DNA from: Verrucomicrobiota bacterium
Lineage (GTDB): Bacteria > Verrucomicrobiota > Kiritimatiellia > CAIKKV01 > CAITUY01
Assembly: GCA_011391785.1 (NCBI GenBank)
Contig: JAABPW010000374.1
Coordinates: 1-34,661, forward strand
DNA length: 34,661 nt
Direction of reading: 5' to 3'
A program made the position numbers and the translations under genes. The notes under the pieces were generated by a model. It saw only the letters and a program-made list of their open reading frames with translations, ran no database searches and had not been told where the DNA came from. Of the stretch, positions 26,252-34,661 are shown piece after piece. Position 1 is the first letter of the stretch. Every line of letters begins with the position of its first letter.

Positions 26252-26261
26252 AAACTAGTTT
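26252..26261. promoter_or_regulatory. Candidate TA operator palindrome AAACTAGTTT
   Basis: Perfect 10-bp palindrome about 25 nt upstream of the antitoxin start, in an AT-rich gap contrasting with the GC-rich surroundings. Confidence 0.4.
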
Positions 26262-26326
26262 AAATTTTTTTGAAATGCAACGCAATTCAGAAGGGAAGGT
26301 AATGCTGCCGAAAGACCAGCGCTGGG

Positions 26327-27298
26327 TTACCGTGACACATCGAAGGGGACATCCAAGATCGGTTGATCGAGGTGGTCCGTGTGAATCCGGATGACGATTC
26401 CGGTCATGGATGTAGAGGGGAGGAGGGGACCGATGCGGAGACGGACCCAGTCTGGCTTAATACTTTGAATTCCCACAGGTATGACTGGTGGGATGGCTTG
26501 CACCTTTTTTACGGTGAAAGGTTGATTATTGGATGATTTGACGATTATGTATCGGCTTTCGGCCTGTTGCTGCGCCCTGGCTTCTTTCATGACAACCGTG
26601 GGGGGGTAGGCACTGATATCCCTGACAACGGTGACGGAAATGGGGATTTCAAGTAGCGGATAACGGGGATGGTCGGTGGCGAGGCGGATAGATCCCTGGG
26701 TTGACATGGTAATTCCATTGGTCAGAATTTTGATTAAAATGGCATAGTCCCGTCCCGGGACGTTTGTAACGAGCTGTGCCTGACAGAAGGTGTTTGAGGT
26801 CAATAGGTTAGTAGGGTTTAGCGGGGTTCCTGTGCGATTGCAGATATTGATTCTTGATTGCAGGTTCGTGATATCCGAAGGGATGGAGATGTTGACGCTT
26901 TGGGGGACAATATCCAGTTCTGCGGCGGCAATTCCTGAGATATGGCATTGATACACCGGTTCGGCCGGGTCGTTCGAGTGCAGGTAGATACTGGCATTTT
27001 TCGGGCCAATATGGCCGCGGATTGTCAAGCGAACCCCCAATGTTGTCGATTCGCCGGGGGGGATAGTGCTACGAGCGAGTTCATGTCGAGTGCACCCGCA
27101 GCCGCCGCGAATCCGGGAGATAATGAGGGGCGCAGTTCCCTTATTGGTGATGATAAAGGTGTGCGGAATTTCTTCCGTGTTAAGACGTGTGCCAAAATCG
27201 TAGCTTGGTGCGTCGCAGGAGATGCTGGGAGTGGCCGCTCCTTGAGCTGATACGCTCCATCCTATAAAGAATGCGGCAATGCAAGGAAATAGATTCAT
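26327..27298 (-). CDS. Secreted DUF1573-domain protein
   Basis: Signal peptide 'MNLFPCIAAFFIGWSVSAQGA'; 'ISCDAPSYDFGTRLNTEEIPHTFIITNKGTAPLIISRIRGGCGCTRHELARSTIPPGESTTLGVRLTIRGHIGPKNASIYLHSNDPAEP'. Confidence 0.88.
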   Translation of the reverse strand: MNLFPCIAAFFIGWSVSAQGAATPSISCDAPSYDFGTRLNTEEIPHTFIITNKGTAPLIISRIRGGCGCTRHELARSTIPPGESTTLGVRLTIRGHIGPKNASIYLHSNDPAEPVYQCHISGIAAAELDIVPQSVNISIPSDITNLQSRINICNRTGTPLNPTNLLTSNTFCQAQLVTNVPGRDYAILIKILTNGITMSTQGSIRLATDHPRYPLLEIPISVTVVRDISAYPPTVVMKEARAQQQAESRYIIVKSSNNQPFTVKKVQAIPPVIPVGIQSIKPDWVRLRIGPLLPSTSMTGIVIRIHTDHLDQPILDVPFDVSR

Positions 27299-27378
27299 GG
27301 TTCATAAATATCAACAAGAGGTTTGTATTGTCGAGGGCTATTGTTGTAAATTTCGAGAAGTAAAAAAGGGGGATTTAT

Positions 27379-30300
27379 ATGAGCCATATCGTTGCGATGA
27401 GGACTTCTCTTGTGTCTAAACTTCAAACGAGAGGTGTCCCCCTTCTCTCTCTCTCTCTTGGGATATGGATGGCGGTCTCCGCCCATGCTGCGGTTAACCT
27501 GTCGCTCGATGCCCCTGCCCGGATTTCCCTTTGTGATACCGCGTCAGTCACCAATACCATTGTAAATACCGGGGAGGTTTTATCCAATTTGGTGGTGACC
27601 AATATCCTTCCTTCGACGAATTTCGCCTATATGGTCGGGCAGTCAACCTTGTTGCTTCCTGGCGGGATTGTGAGGACGAATGGCGCCGCTGAGCCCGCGA
27701 TAGTCGATGGAACGAACCTGGTATGGGATTTTTCATCCCTGGTTGGCACCTCGTCCGTGTCGCACCTGCTGATTTCCGAGGTCTACTACAATACCAATGC
27801 CTCTCCGCTGGCTTCTCACCAGTGGGTGGAATTGTATAATCCAACGTCCGAAGCGATTGCGATCACGAATTGGAACATAAAGGATGCGTCGCCGGGATTA
27901 TCGGATGTTTTGCCGCCCATGACGATTGGGCCGAATGAGTTCGTGATTGTCGCCGGGCGGACCAATAGCTTTCTGGCAAATTTCCCCAGTTATACGGGGC
28001 AGGTCTTTGAAGTTACCGATGGCGCCATTGGCAGCGGTTTAAACACCTTCGGAGATGGTGTGTTCCTGTTGAATGCCTCTTCAGCTGTCATCGACGGGAT
28101 CTCCTACGGTAGTTCCGCTGCTGCCTTCTCGCCTTCCTGTCTGCTGGTGAACGTGGGACAATCCATCGGGCGGGATCCTGCCAATGAGGATCACAACAAC
28201 CGGACCGATTGGGCTACAGAGCCGACCCCTTCGCCTGGAAGCGGAATTGTTCCGACGGGGATGCAGCCAGGGGACATGGTAAAGATTGTGTATACCCTCA
28301 GTTTCGGCTGCCAGACCGTTGCCGGAGCGATCCAATCAAAAGTCAGTTACGAGCAGCCGCCTGGCACTCCTGCATCCGCGACATTCGCGAGATTTGTTTC
28401 GGTGAATCCCGGCGACTTGGTCGTGATGAAGACGCCTCTGGTGCAGACGGTTGGCGGAGGTGAGCTTGTCGGCTGGACGATCACGGTCATCAACTCGGGC
28501 TTGGGGAATACCCCGAATGTCAGGATTCTGGACAAGATGGCATTCGGCATCCAGACAAACTGGTTCAGTGTTGCTCCATCGAGTGTTACGAATATGGGGG
28601 CTGCGGGAACATGGATAACCTGGGACTCGACCGCCGTTCCTGCCTTGACCAACCTGGTGCCGGACCAGAGTGTTTCGATCGTCGTGACGGGGCGTGCGGT
28701 AGAGTGCGCGGCGCTTTATAACCAGGTGGACGCGAGTTGGGGCTGCTCGCCTACTTCCGAATGCGGGAATACCGTTTCCCAGGGAAAGACCGCAACGGCC
28801 GCCCTGATCCTGGAGGATCGGAATCCGATCCTTTCGGGTAGCATCCTGCCCGCCGGGCCGGTGCCGGTGTCATATTGCTCCGGGACCACGCTTACCCTTC
28901 ATCTGACCAATGAAGCCAGCGTCCTGCAGACCGGCGGGACGGCCTTCAACATTGTGGCGAGCAATTCGCTGCCGCCGGGATGGATCATTTCCGGGGCCGC
29001 CGTATCGAATGGCGCCATTTATCTTGGAGACATTCCCGCTTCAGGCTCGACCAATATTTCCGTCACCTTGCAGGCAGGGGGCGCGTGTCCGCTTTCCGTT
29101 TCACCCAAGTACATCTATTTTTCTTTTACCTACCATGATGCCTGCGGGCATCCGTTCGGTCCTCCGATCCTTTCTGCGTCCGCTTTCGTCACCAATGTTC
29201 CCGAAGCGAGTGTGACGCAGGTCCTGCCTGCCACGGTTACTGACACCAATGGGCCGATTCCCGTCATGGTGCTATTTGCCTATACGAATTTCTCGGGGAG
29301 TGAATCCATTACGCTCATCGATGACTTCCCTGCAAGCCCAAACCTGACTCCCACCAATATTTCGGGCGGTGGTGTGCAGATCGGGAATAGTGTGGTCTGG
29401 TCGAATTTGACCTATACCGGGAGCGGCGTGGCGACGGCGCGTTTTGATCTGGCGGTCGGGACCCCCTGCGCCGGCCCCTATGGATTGATTGCCAACCAGG
29501 TTCGAGTGCCTGACTTTACCAATTGCCTTGGCTGTTTAACGCCTGTAGCGGGAAGCGGATTGCCGTATTACACCCGGCTGGCGCCCTGTCCAGGCGGCGG
29601 GGGTGGCGGAGGTGGCGGAGGTGGCGGAGGTGGCGGGGAAGGGTGCGTCTATGACGGCAGTCTTTCCGCACCGGTTGGCCTGGTAGAGGTCTGCCGACCG
29701 GTTCATCTGACCCAGGTGTTCACGAATTTCTCGGGTGGGGATTCGAATTGGACCGGCGTTATCTTTGTGTCGGATCTGGGCGGTTCGAACAGCGTGCTTA
29801 CGGCCACGAATACCGTGATGGTTACAGTTGACGGATCGAACATGACTTCATCGGTTACGGTTCTGGATACCGGGACCAACATGATGGTCGATTTGTCCGG
29901 GCTCAACAGCACGATCTACTCCAATCGCGCCACCGTGACCAATTCCTTGCAGATTGATTGGGAGGTGCACACCCTGGAGCCCGGGCAGGTGCTTCAGACC
30001 TCCGGCTTGGTGGTGCCCGGATGTAGCGGGAGCTTGGGTTCGGTTTTCTGGAATGTCGGAGGAAGTTCGATGACGATCGAGCTTGAGTCAATACCCCTTG
30101 TGGAGGCCTGCGGGGTGATCACCGGGCGGATCGATCTGGCCCAGATTTCTAGTCCCGGATTGCTGAGCGGATCCAATTCCGTTTTCCCCTCCTACGATGT
30201 CAGTGTGACGCTCGATCTTTCAGAGGGGGCGGTAGCCGGAGCCATGAGTTATGTGGCGGGGTCGACGACCTACACGAATATGCTCGATTTGGGAGGGGGG

Positions 30301-33300
30301 GCGGTGTCCTCTTCCGAGCCGACCAGCAGTTCCAACCGGCTGACCTGGGTTCTGGGAGATCTTGGCACGAATGGCGCGGGATCGATCCAGTATGTGTTGC
30401 GCGGGTCCTGCTCGGCCGCGTCCGGCGAGAAGATGCATGCAACGGTTCATTTCAACAGCAATTGCGAGCGAGGACAGAGTCCACAGACGTATTTCGCCGG
30501 TTCGGAGACAAATGCCATTCCGGACATTCACCCCTTGGGGAACTTGCTCGCCGATATCCAGCCTGAAATCGTTTTCCTGACCGATACGAACTATACCGTG
30601 CAGTTGCATCTTTTGAATTCAGGGGCTGGTAGCGCCTATAACGTTACCGCCGAAATGCTGTTGCCCTCCAATATCGTTTTTGGCAGTGCCAGTGTGGCGC
30701 CTGCCGTTGTTACCCCGTCGAATGTCGTTTGGACGTTCCAGTACACGAACGCATTCGATCAACTTGCAGACAAGGACGGTGACGGTCTCGCGGATGATCT
30801 GCCGCCAAACGCATCATTGGATATTTTCGTAACCAATATGCTCAAGTCGTGCGGCTCCCAGCTGTTGAACTTTCAGGCGAGTCATGGGTGCAAGGGGGCG
30901 ACATGCCAGACCGATATAAGCGGATCCGCATCCTATCTGTCTGCGGCGGGGTCGATTGTGACACGCACGGTATTTCCGGCTCAGAGTACGCTTTGCCAGG
31001 AAAATCCCATTGAGATCGGGGTGCGTAACAGCGGCCTTACGGATGCTTATACCGTTCGTACCTATCAGACCCTGCCACAGGGCGTTTCGTATGTGTCAGG
31101 ATCATCCCGTTATGCGTACCAGGGAGTTACGAATCCTACAGTGGGAGACCCCGTGATAGCCGGTTCGATGCTGATGTGGGACAAGGATCGTATTGCGCCC
31201 TATGCGGATTTGCCGCCGGGTGAGCGCTTGACGATCTTCTATTCGGTTGCGGCCGGGTGTGATGCCGTAAATGGGGATGGCAATTATGTGGCGCAGAGTG
31301 ACTTTGTGGATTTGTGCGGCATTACCCAGACGATGGCTTCAGTGACCTCTGTTCAGGCCTTGGATCTTCCGGTAATGGCCATGACTCTTCAACAGAGGTC
31401 GGGCGTGGTGGACCTGGATGGTACCAATGTCTTTACGATCACCATAGCTCATGATCCGACATCAGTTGCTGATGTGTATGCGATGCAGCTTTCCGATACC
31501 TTGCCTGCGGGGATTGTCTTTGCAGGGGCCTCTACTCCCCCGGATGCAACGAATGGCACGACCTTGGTGTGGAGTAATGCAACGTTGATGTCGCTCACCG
31601 CCAGCAATGTCGCGCCCTATCTGGTGTCGGAACCATCATTCCAGATCACGATCACCGGGCTCGTGGAGGCGTGCTCGTCCTTTACGGATTCGGCAACCTT
31701 GCTTTACGGGTGTTCCCCCTCGGATTTGTGCCGGAGTGTGACGAGGAACGCAGGGTTCTCCTCCCTGCCGGCGATCAGTTCGACTTCGCAGAGTGGTGTC
31801 TCGTTGAAGCCCTGGGGGGGGGTGCTTACGGTGGCCTATACCAATTCCGGATCGACCGCCTATGGGGTTGTGAGCACGAATTCGGCTCCAACGGGATACC
31901 GTTTTGTCAGCGGATCAGTGGTTGGTCAATTTAATTCGTCGAATTTGAAGATGACGCTTGCCGGGAGTCCGGTAGGCTCCAAGGCCATTATTGATTTTTC
32001 AACGACGAATGCCTGCGATGCGACCACGCTTAGAAATGAGAGCGAGCCGACACTTGGGTATCAGGAGGGGTTTGTCATGGCCTTGCAGCTGGTTACGGAT
32101 GGCTCGACCCTTGACACTCTGGCAGATCCGACGGACCTGGATTTCGAGGATCCACATCCACCGGTTCCGTTCCTGCGAACCACTTCCTCTACTTTGAATT
32201 TCACGAACCTATGTGGACAGCTGAATAGCGCCTCAACCTCGAGTTCAGCGGTTAATGAACAACCCATTCCCGTTATTGATATCCAGCCCAACATGATGGT
32301 TGTGAGTAATAACCAGTCGATTACCTTTACTGTGACCATCGCCAATCATGCCGAGCTTGGTGTCGCCTCCAATTTGCACATCAGAGTGTTGCTGGGGGAG
32401 GGTTGGACCAATCTCTCCTGCGTAGCGACCCAGAAGGTGGAAAGCGGAAGCGGTTCGCTGACGATGGATATCCTGGATAGCACGAATATCCTCGTCGACT
32501 TGCCCGGGGTCGTCCTGAATGCCTTGGCGGATCACGTCACGTTGACGTTTACCGCAGTCGCGCGGCAGAATGCCGGTCCACTCTATATTCTCGGGGAAGT
32601 GGTTGGGGATAGCGTTAACTCGAATATCACCGGATATGTCGGGACCAATGTTTTTGGAGCCGCTCCCTTGGTGGACTGGATGACGGGCCCCACGATCACG
32701 ACCCCGCTTAACGGCCAGTATTACGGCTTCGATCAGGATCAATTGTTTGTGGCGGGTTCCGAAATCCACAAGACGGTGCGGTATGAGGGGGAGGATCCCG
32801 CCGATGCCGGGGCTTTCCGTACGGCCAGGATCGGGGAACCGCTGGTGTATCGGATTTCGGCCAGTTATTTCGGGGCGGCGTTCACGAACGTCACGCTGGT
32901 CGAGAGCTTGCCGACCAATCTCGTTTTTGGAACCCCCACGAACATCAGCATGACGGGGATTACGAATGCCGTTTATGATCCTGCAACAGGGGTGTTTACC
33001 CTTTCCCCTTCCGTCCTGACCAATGATCTCTCCTCGATCGTGGTGGATATCCCAGTGGTGGTGGATAATTCCCTTACAAACCAGAATGCACTGCTTTTCA
33101 CCAATTCCGCTTCCACGTTCTATACCGTGGCCGGGGTGACCAACGTGCCAACCCCTGCCATCACGGAAATGATGCTGGTCGAGCCCGATCTCGTGATCAG
33201 CAAGGATGTCAGCGCGAGTTTGGTCCAGGCCGGCGACGTGATCTATTTCACGAATACCATCGTCCATTCCGGGGCAAGTTCTACAACGGCCTACAACCTG

Positions 33301-34661
33301 GTGTTCACGGATACCCTGCCGCCGGGTTTGACCTTTGCGGGAGCTCCCCTGGGCGGATTGTCGAATTATGTCTCGGGCGAAACCATCTCGATGGCTGCCA
33401 GTAACTACCCGGCGTTTGCCAATCTCGTGTTGGGCGATACCGCGGTCGTGGTCTTCCCTGTGGTGGTGTCCGGACAGGTGATCGGTGCCCCGATCGTCAA
33501 CATCAATTCTGTTGCCTACGAGTCCATGCCGGGGGTTACTGGAACACGACGAACGGGTGCCGATGGGGTTGATCCGCTGGTGCTGAATAACTACGCGGCC
33601 ACCAGTTCGGTCAGTATCACGGCGCTTTCGATCGGCGGGATTGATAAGACGAATGTCTGGTCGTCGCAAACCAATACCCTGGACACGGCGGCCAGCAATG
33701 TGTTCACCATCGGGGAACGTACGATCTACATGATTCATGTCCCGGTTCCCCAGGGGATCGCCTCCAACCTTGTGGTCGAGGACACTATTCCTGTCGGAAT
33801 GGATTGGGTGGGTGGCAACACGAATGCCGGGCTCACCTATCCTGGGTTCGGCTATCAGTTCGTGGTGTTAACCAATGGACCCCTGTTCGGGGTGACAACC
33901 AACGCCGGCCTGGTCATCACGGATGGTGACCCCACACCCAATAGTTCATTGAGCATGGGTGGGACGAATGACGGTTCTGGCAAAACTATCCGGTTCACCA
34001 TCCCCTCGCTGACCAACAACCCTGATGGTGTTTACACGAATGACTTTTTTGACCTGTATCTCGAGCTGGTGGTGCTGGATATAGCCACTAATATCGGTTA
34101 TTCAGGGAATTCCACCTCAAACCGGAATGCCGCCATCGTCAGGGATGCCTACGTAACCAATGCGGCGAATAGCGTGTGGTACAATGTCGCAGAGCCCCGG
34201 GTGGGAGTCCGCAAGCTCATCAACGGAGCTGCAGTCGTTTATCAGGATGCAGGGGATACCAACCTGATTTCATTGATCGTCACAAATTCACCGCTTGCCT
34301 TGTCCGAGGCCTATAACCTTTTGGTGACAGATCTGGTCAGGCCGGATCAGTACGATACGAATACGGTTGGGGATGTTCTCGCTGCTCCCGGGTGGGATTA
34401 CACGGTCTCGGATGTGACCTCCGGTATGGTGGTCCGGTTCTTTACGACCAGTAATGTGTCTCTCAATCCCGGTGCCATTGTTACGAACTCCTTCAGCGCT
34501 GTCGTCGCGGCAACGGTTCGTCCCAATACCGCCTACACAAACACCGTCTCCGTGACGAGCGAAACGCTTTATGATGCCCCTCCCGGAGAAATCGAGGAAC
34601 GGATAAGGGGCGCTTCGGGATTTGCTCCATTTGGGGTAACAAACTTGGCGCTGTTGAAGAC
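27379..34661 (+). CDS. Giant secreted surface protein with DUF11-like repeats and a lamin-tail-like domain (3' truncated by window edge)
   Basis: ATG 27379 after AAAAAAGGGGG; signal-peptide-like 'VPLLSLSLGIWMAVSAHA'; frame appears open to 34661 (spot-translated in many places; no frame-1 stop-bounded ORF is listed in this region); repeated 'NSGxGxxxNVxxxDxLPxGxxF' modules; LTD-like 'LLISEVYYNTNASPLASHQWVELYNPTSEAIAITNWNIKDASPG'. Confidence 0.88.
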   Translation, partial: MSHIVAMRTSLVSKLQTRGVPLLSLSLGIWMAVSAHAAVNLSLDAPARISLCDTASVTNTIVNTGEVLSNLVVTNILPSTNFAYMVGQSTLLLPGGIVRTNGAAEPAIVDGTNLVWDFSSLVGTSSVSHLLISEVYYNTNASPLASHQWVELYNPTSEAIAITNWNIKDASPGLSDVLPPMTIGPNEFVIVAGRTNSFLANFPSYTGQVFEVTDGAIGSGLNTFGDGVFLLNASSAVIDGISYGSSAAAFSPSCLLVNVGQSIGRDPANEDHNNRTDWATEPTPSPGSGIVPTGMQPGDMVKIVYTLSFGCQTVAGAIQSKVSYEQPPGTPASATFARFVSVNPGDLVVMKTPLVQTVGGGELVGWTITVINSGLGNTPNVRILDKMAFGIQTNWFSVAPSSVTNMGAAGTWITWDSTAVPALTNLVPDQSVSIVVTGRAVECAALYNQVDASWGCSPTSECGNTVSQGKTATAALILEDRNPILSGSILPAGPVPVSYCSGTTLTLHLTNEASVLQTGGTAFNIVASNSLPPGWIISGAAVSNGAIYLGDIPASGSTNISVTLQAGGACPLSVSPKYIYFSFTYHDACGHPFGPPILSASAFVTNVPEASVTQVLPATVTDTNGPIPVMVLFAYTNFSGSESITLIDDFPASPNLTPTNISGGGVQIGNSVVWSNLTYTGSGVATARFDLAVGTPCAGPYGLIANQVRVPDFTNCLGCLTPVAGSGLPYYTRLAPCPGGGGGGGGGGGGGGGEGCVYDGSLSAPVGLVEVCRPVHLTQVFTNFSGGDSNWTGVIFVSDLGGSNSVLTATNTVMVTVDGSNMTSSVTVLDTGTNMMVDLSGLNSTIYSNRATVTNSLQIDWEVHTLEPGQVLQTSGLVVPGCSGSLGSVFWNVGGSSMTIELESIPLVEACGVITGRIDLAQISSPGLLSGSNSVFPSYDVSVTLDLSEGAVAGAMSYVAGSTTYTNMLDLGGGAVSSSEPTSSSNRLTWVLGDLGTNGAGSIQYVLRGSCSAASGEKMHATVHFNSNCERGQSPQTYFAGSETNAIPDIHPLGNLLADIQPEIVFLTDTNYTVQLHLLNSGAGSAYNVTAEMLLPSNIVFGSASVAPAVVTPSNVVWTFQYTNAFDQLADKDGDGLADDLPPNASLDIFVTNMLKSCGSQLLNFQASHGCKGATCQTDISGSASYLSAAGSIVTRTVFPAQSTLCQENPIEIGVRNSGLTDAYTVRTYQTLPQGVSYVSGSSRYAYQGVTNPTVGDPVIAGSMLMWDKDRIAPYADLPPGERLTIFYSVAAGCDAVNGDGNYVAQSDFVDLCGITQTMASVTSVQALDLPVMAMTLQQRSGVVDLDGTNVFTITIAHDPTSVADVYAMQLSDTLPAGIVFAGASTPPDATNGTTLVWSNATLMSLTASNVAPYLVSEPSFQITITGLVEACSSFTDSATLLYGCSPSDLCRSVTRNAGFSSLPAISSTSQSGVSLKPWGGVLTVAYTNSGSTAYGVVSTNSAPTGYRFVSGSVVGQFNSSNLKMTLAGSPVGSKAIIDFSTTNACDATTLRNESEPTLGYQEGFVMALQLVTDGSTLDTLADPTDLDFEDPHPPVPFLRTTSSTLNFTNLCGQLNSASTSSSAVNEQPIPVIDIQPNMMVVSNNQSITFTVTIANHAELGVASNLHIRVLLGEGWTNLSCVATQKVESGSGSLTMDILDSTNILVDLPGVVLNALADHVTLTFTAVARQNAGPLYILGEVVGDSVNSNITGYVGTNVFGAAPLVDWMTGPTITTPLNGQYYGFDQDQLFVAGSEIHKTVRYEGEDPADAGAFRTARIGEPLVYRISASYFGAAFTNVTLVESLPTNLVFGTPTNISMTGITNAVYDPATGVFTLSPSVLTNDLSSIVVDIPVVVDNSLTNQNALLFTNSASTFYTVAGVTNVPTPAITEMMLVEPDLVISKDVSASLVQAGDVIYFTNTIVHSGASSTTAYNLVFTDTLPPGLTFAGAPLGGLSNYVSGETISMAASNYPAFANLVLGDTAVVVFPVVVSGQVIGAPIVNINSVAYESMPGVTGTRRTGADGVDPLVLNNYAATSSVSITALSIGGIDKTNVWSSQTNTLDTAASNVFTIGERTIYMIHVPVPQGIASNLVVEDTIPVGMDWVGGNTNAGLTYPGFGYQFVVLTNGPLFGVTTNAGLVITDGDPTPNSSLSMGGTNDGSGKTIRFTIPSLTNNPDGVYTNDFFDLYLELVVLDIATNIGYSGNSTSNRNAAIVRDAYVTNAANSVWYNVAEPRVGVRKLINGAAVVYQDAGDTNLISLIVTNSPLALSEAYNLLVTDLVRPDQYDTNTVGDVLAAPGWDYTVSDVTSGMVVRFFTTSNVSLNPGAIVTNSFSAVVAATVRPNTAYTNTVSVTSETLYDAPPGEIEERIRGASGFAPFGVTNLALLK
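27444..27458 (+). repeat. TC/CT dinucleotide repeat (about 7.5 units) in the signal-peptide coding region
   Basis: TCTCTCTCTCTCTCT, translated within PLLSLSLG. Confidence 0.95.
29602..29637 (+). repeat. 9-bp minisatellite GGTGGCGGA x4 (last copy GGTGGCGGG) encoding a poly-Gly linker
   Basis: Read directly; together with flanking GGC GGC GGG it encodes about 15 consecutive Gly between '...RLAPCP' and 'EGCVYDG'. Confidence 0.97.

Noticed and set aside
31671-31934. 87-aa plus-strand ORF, and similar small ORFs (28209, 28910, 31991, 32747)
   Set aside because: Overlap the giant protein in other frames; no independent start or domain evidence.
32245-33738. 497-aa minus-strand ORF
   Set aside because: Antisense to the strongly supported giant secreted protein; composition (H/R/G/D/I-rich) is typical of shadow ORFs, no recognisable domain.
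1-34661. CRISPR arrays, tRNA/rRNA genes, transposases
   Set aside because: No spaced direct repeats, cloverleaf-like tRNA sequences, rRNA motifs or DDE transposase ORFs recognised by eye.

Overview
Single contig window from a Gram-negative-type bacterium. From about 0.5 to 25.6 kb it is one long, tightly packed (+)-strand surface-polysaccharide locus with many 1-20 nt gene overlaps. In order it carries: the C-terminal end of an outer-membrane beta-barrel protein, a Wza-like export lipoprotein, a Wzc-like BY-kinase/co-polymerase, a Wzy/WaaL-type ligase/polymerase, a Wzm/Wzt-type ABC exporter with an extended Wzt C-domain, three methyltransferases, about ten glycosyltransferases, a NodB-type deacetylase, a FemAB/GNAT-type acyltransferase, a second Wzy-like membrane protein, a hexapeptide acetyltransferase, and a 626-aa WecA/MraY-type phosphotransferase carrying an apparent CapD/WbpM-type N-terminal region as a C-terminal fusion. 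The locus is followed by a convergent Phd/VapC toxin-antitoxin pair and a DUF1573-type secreted protein on the minus strand. Divergent from these is a very large (+) secreted protein (at least 2427 codons, open at the window end, absent from the ORF track because it has no stop in the window) with DUF11-like repeats, a lamin-tail-like domain and regularly spaced Cys modules. The most interesting sequence-level signals are: heptanucleotide tandem tracts in or next to glycosyltransferase genes (one intragenic and frame-altering if it slips, two in inverted orientation flanking a two-gene cassette); a REP-like palindromic insert inside a GT2 gene; a CT repeat in the signal-peptide region of the giant protein; the WecA-CapD-like fusion; and the mixture of ABC-export and Wzy/Wzc-type components. 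No tRNA, rRNA, CRISPR array or transposase was recognised. All family calls come from reading motifs by eye, with no database search.
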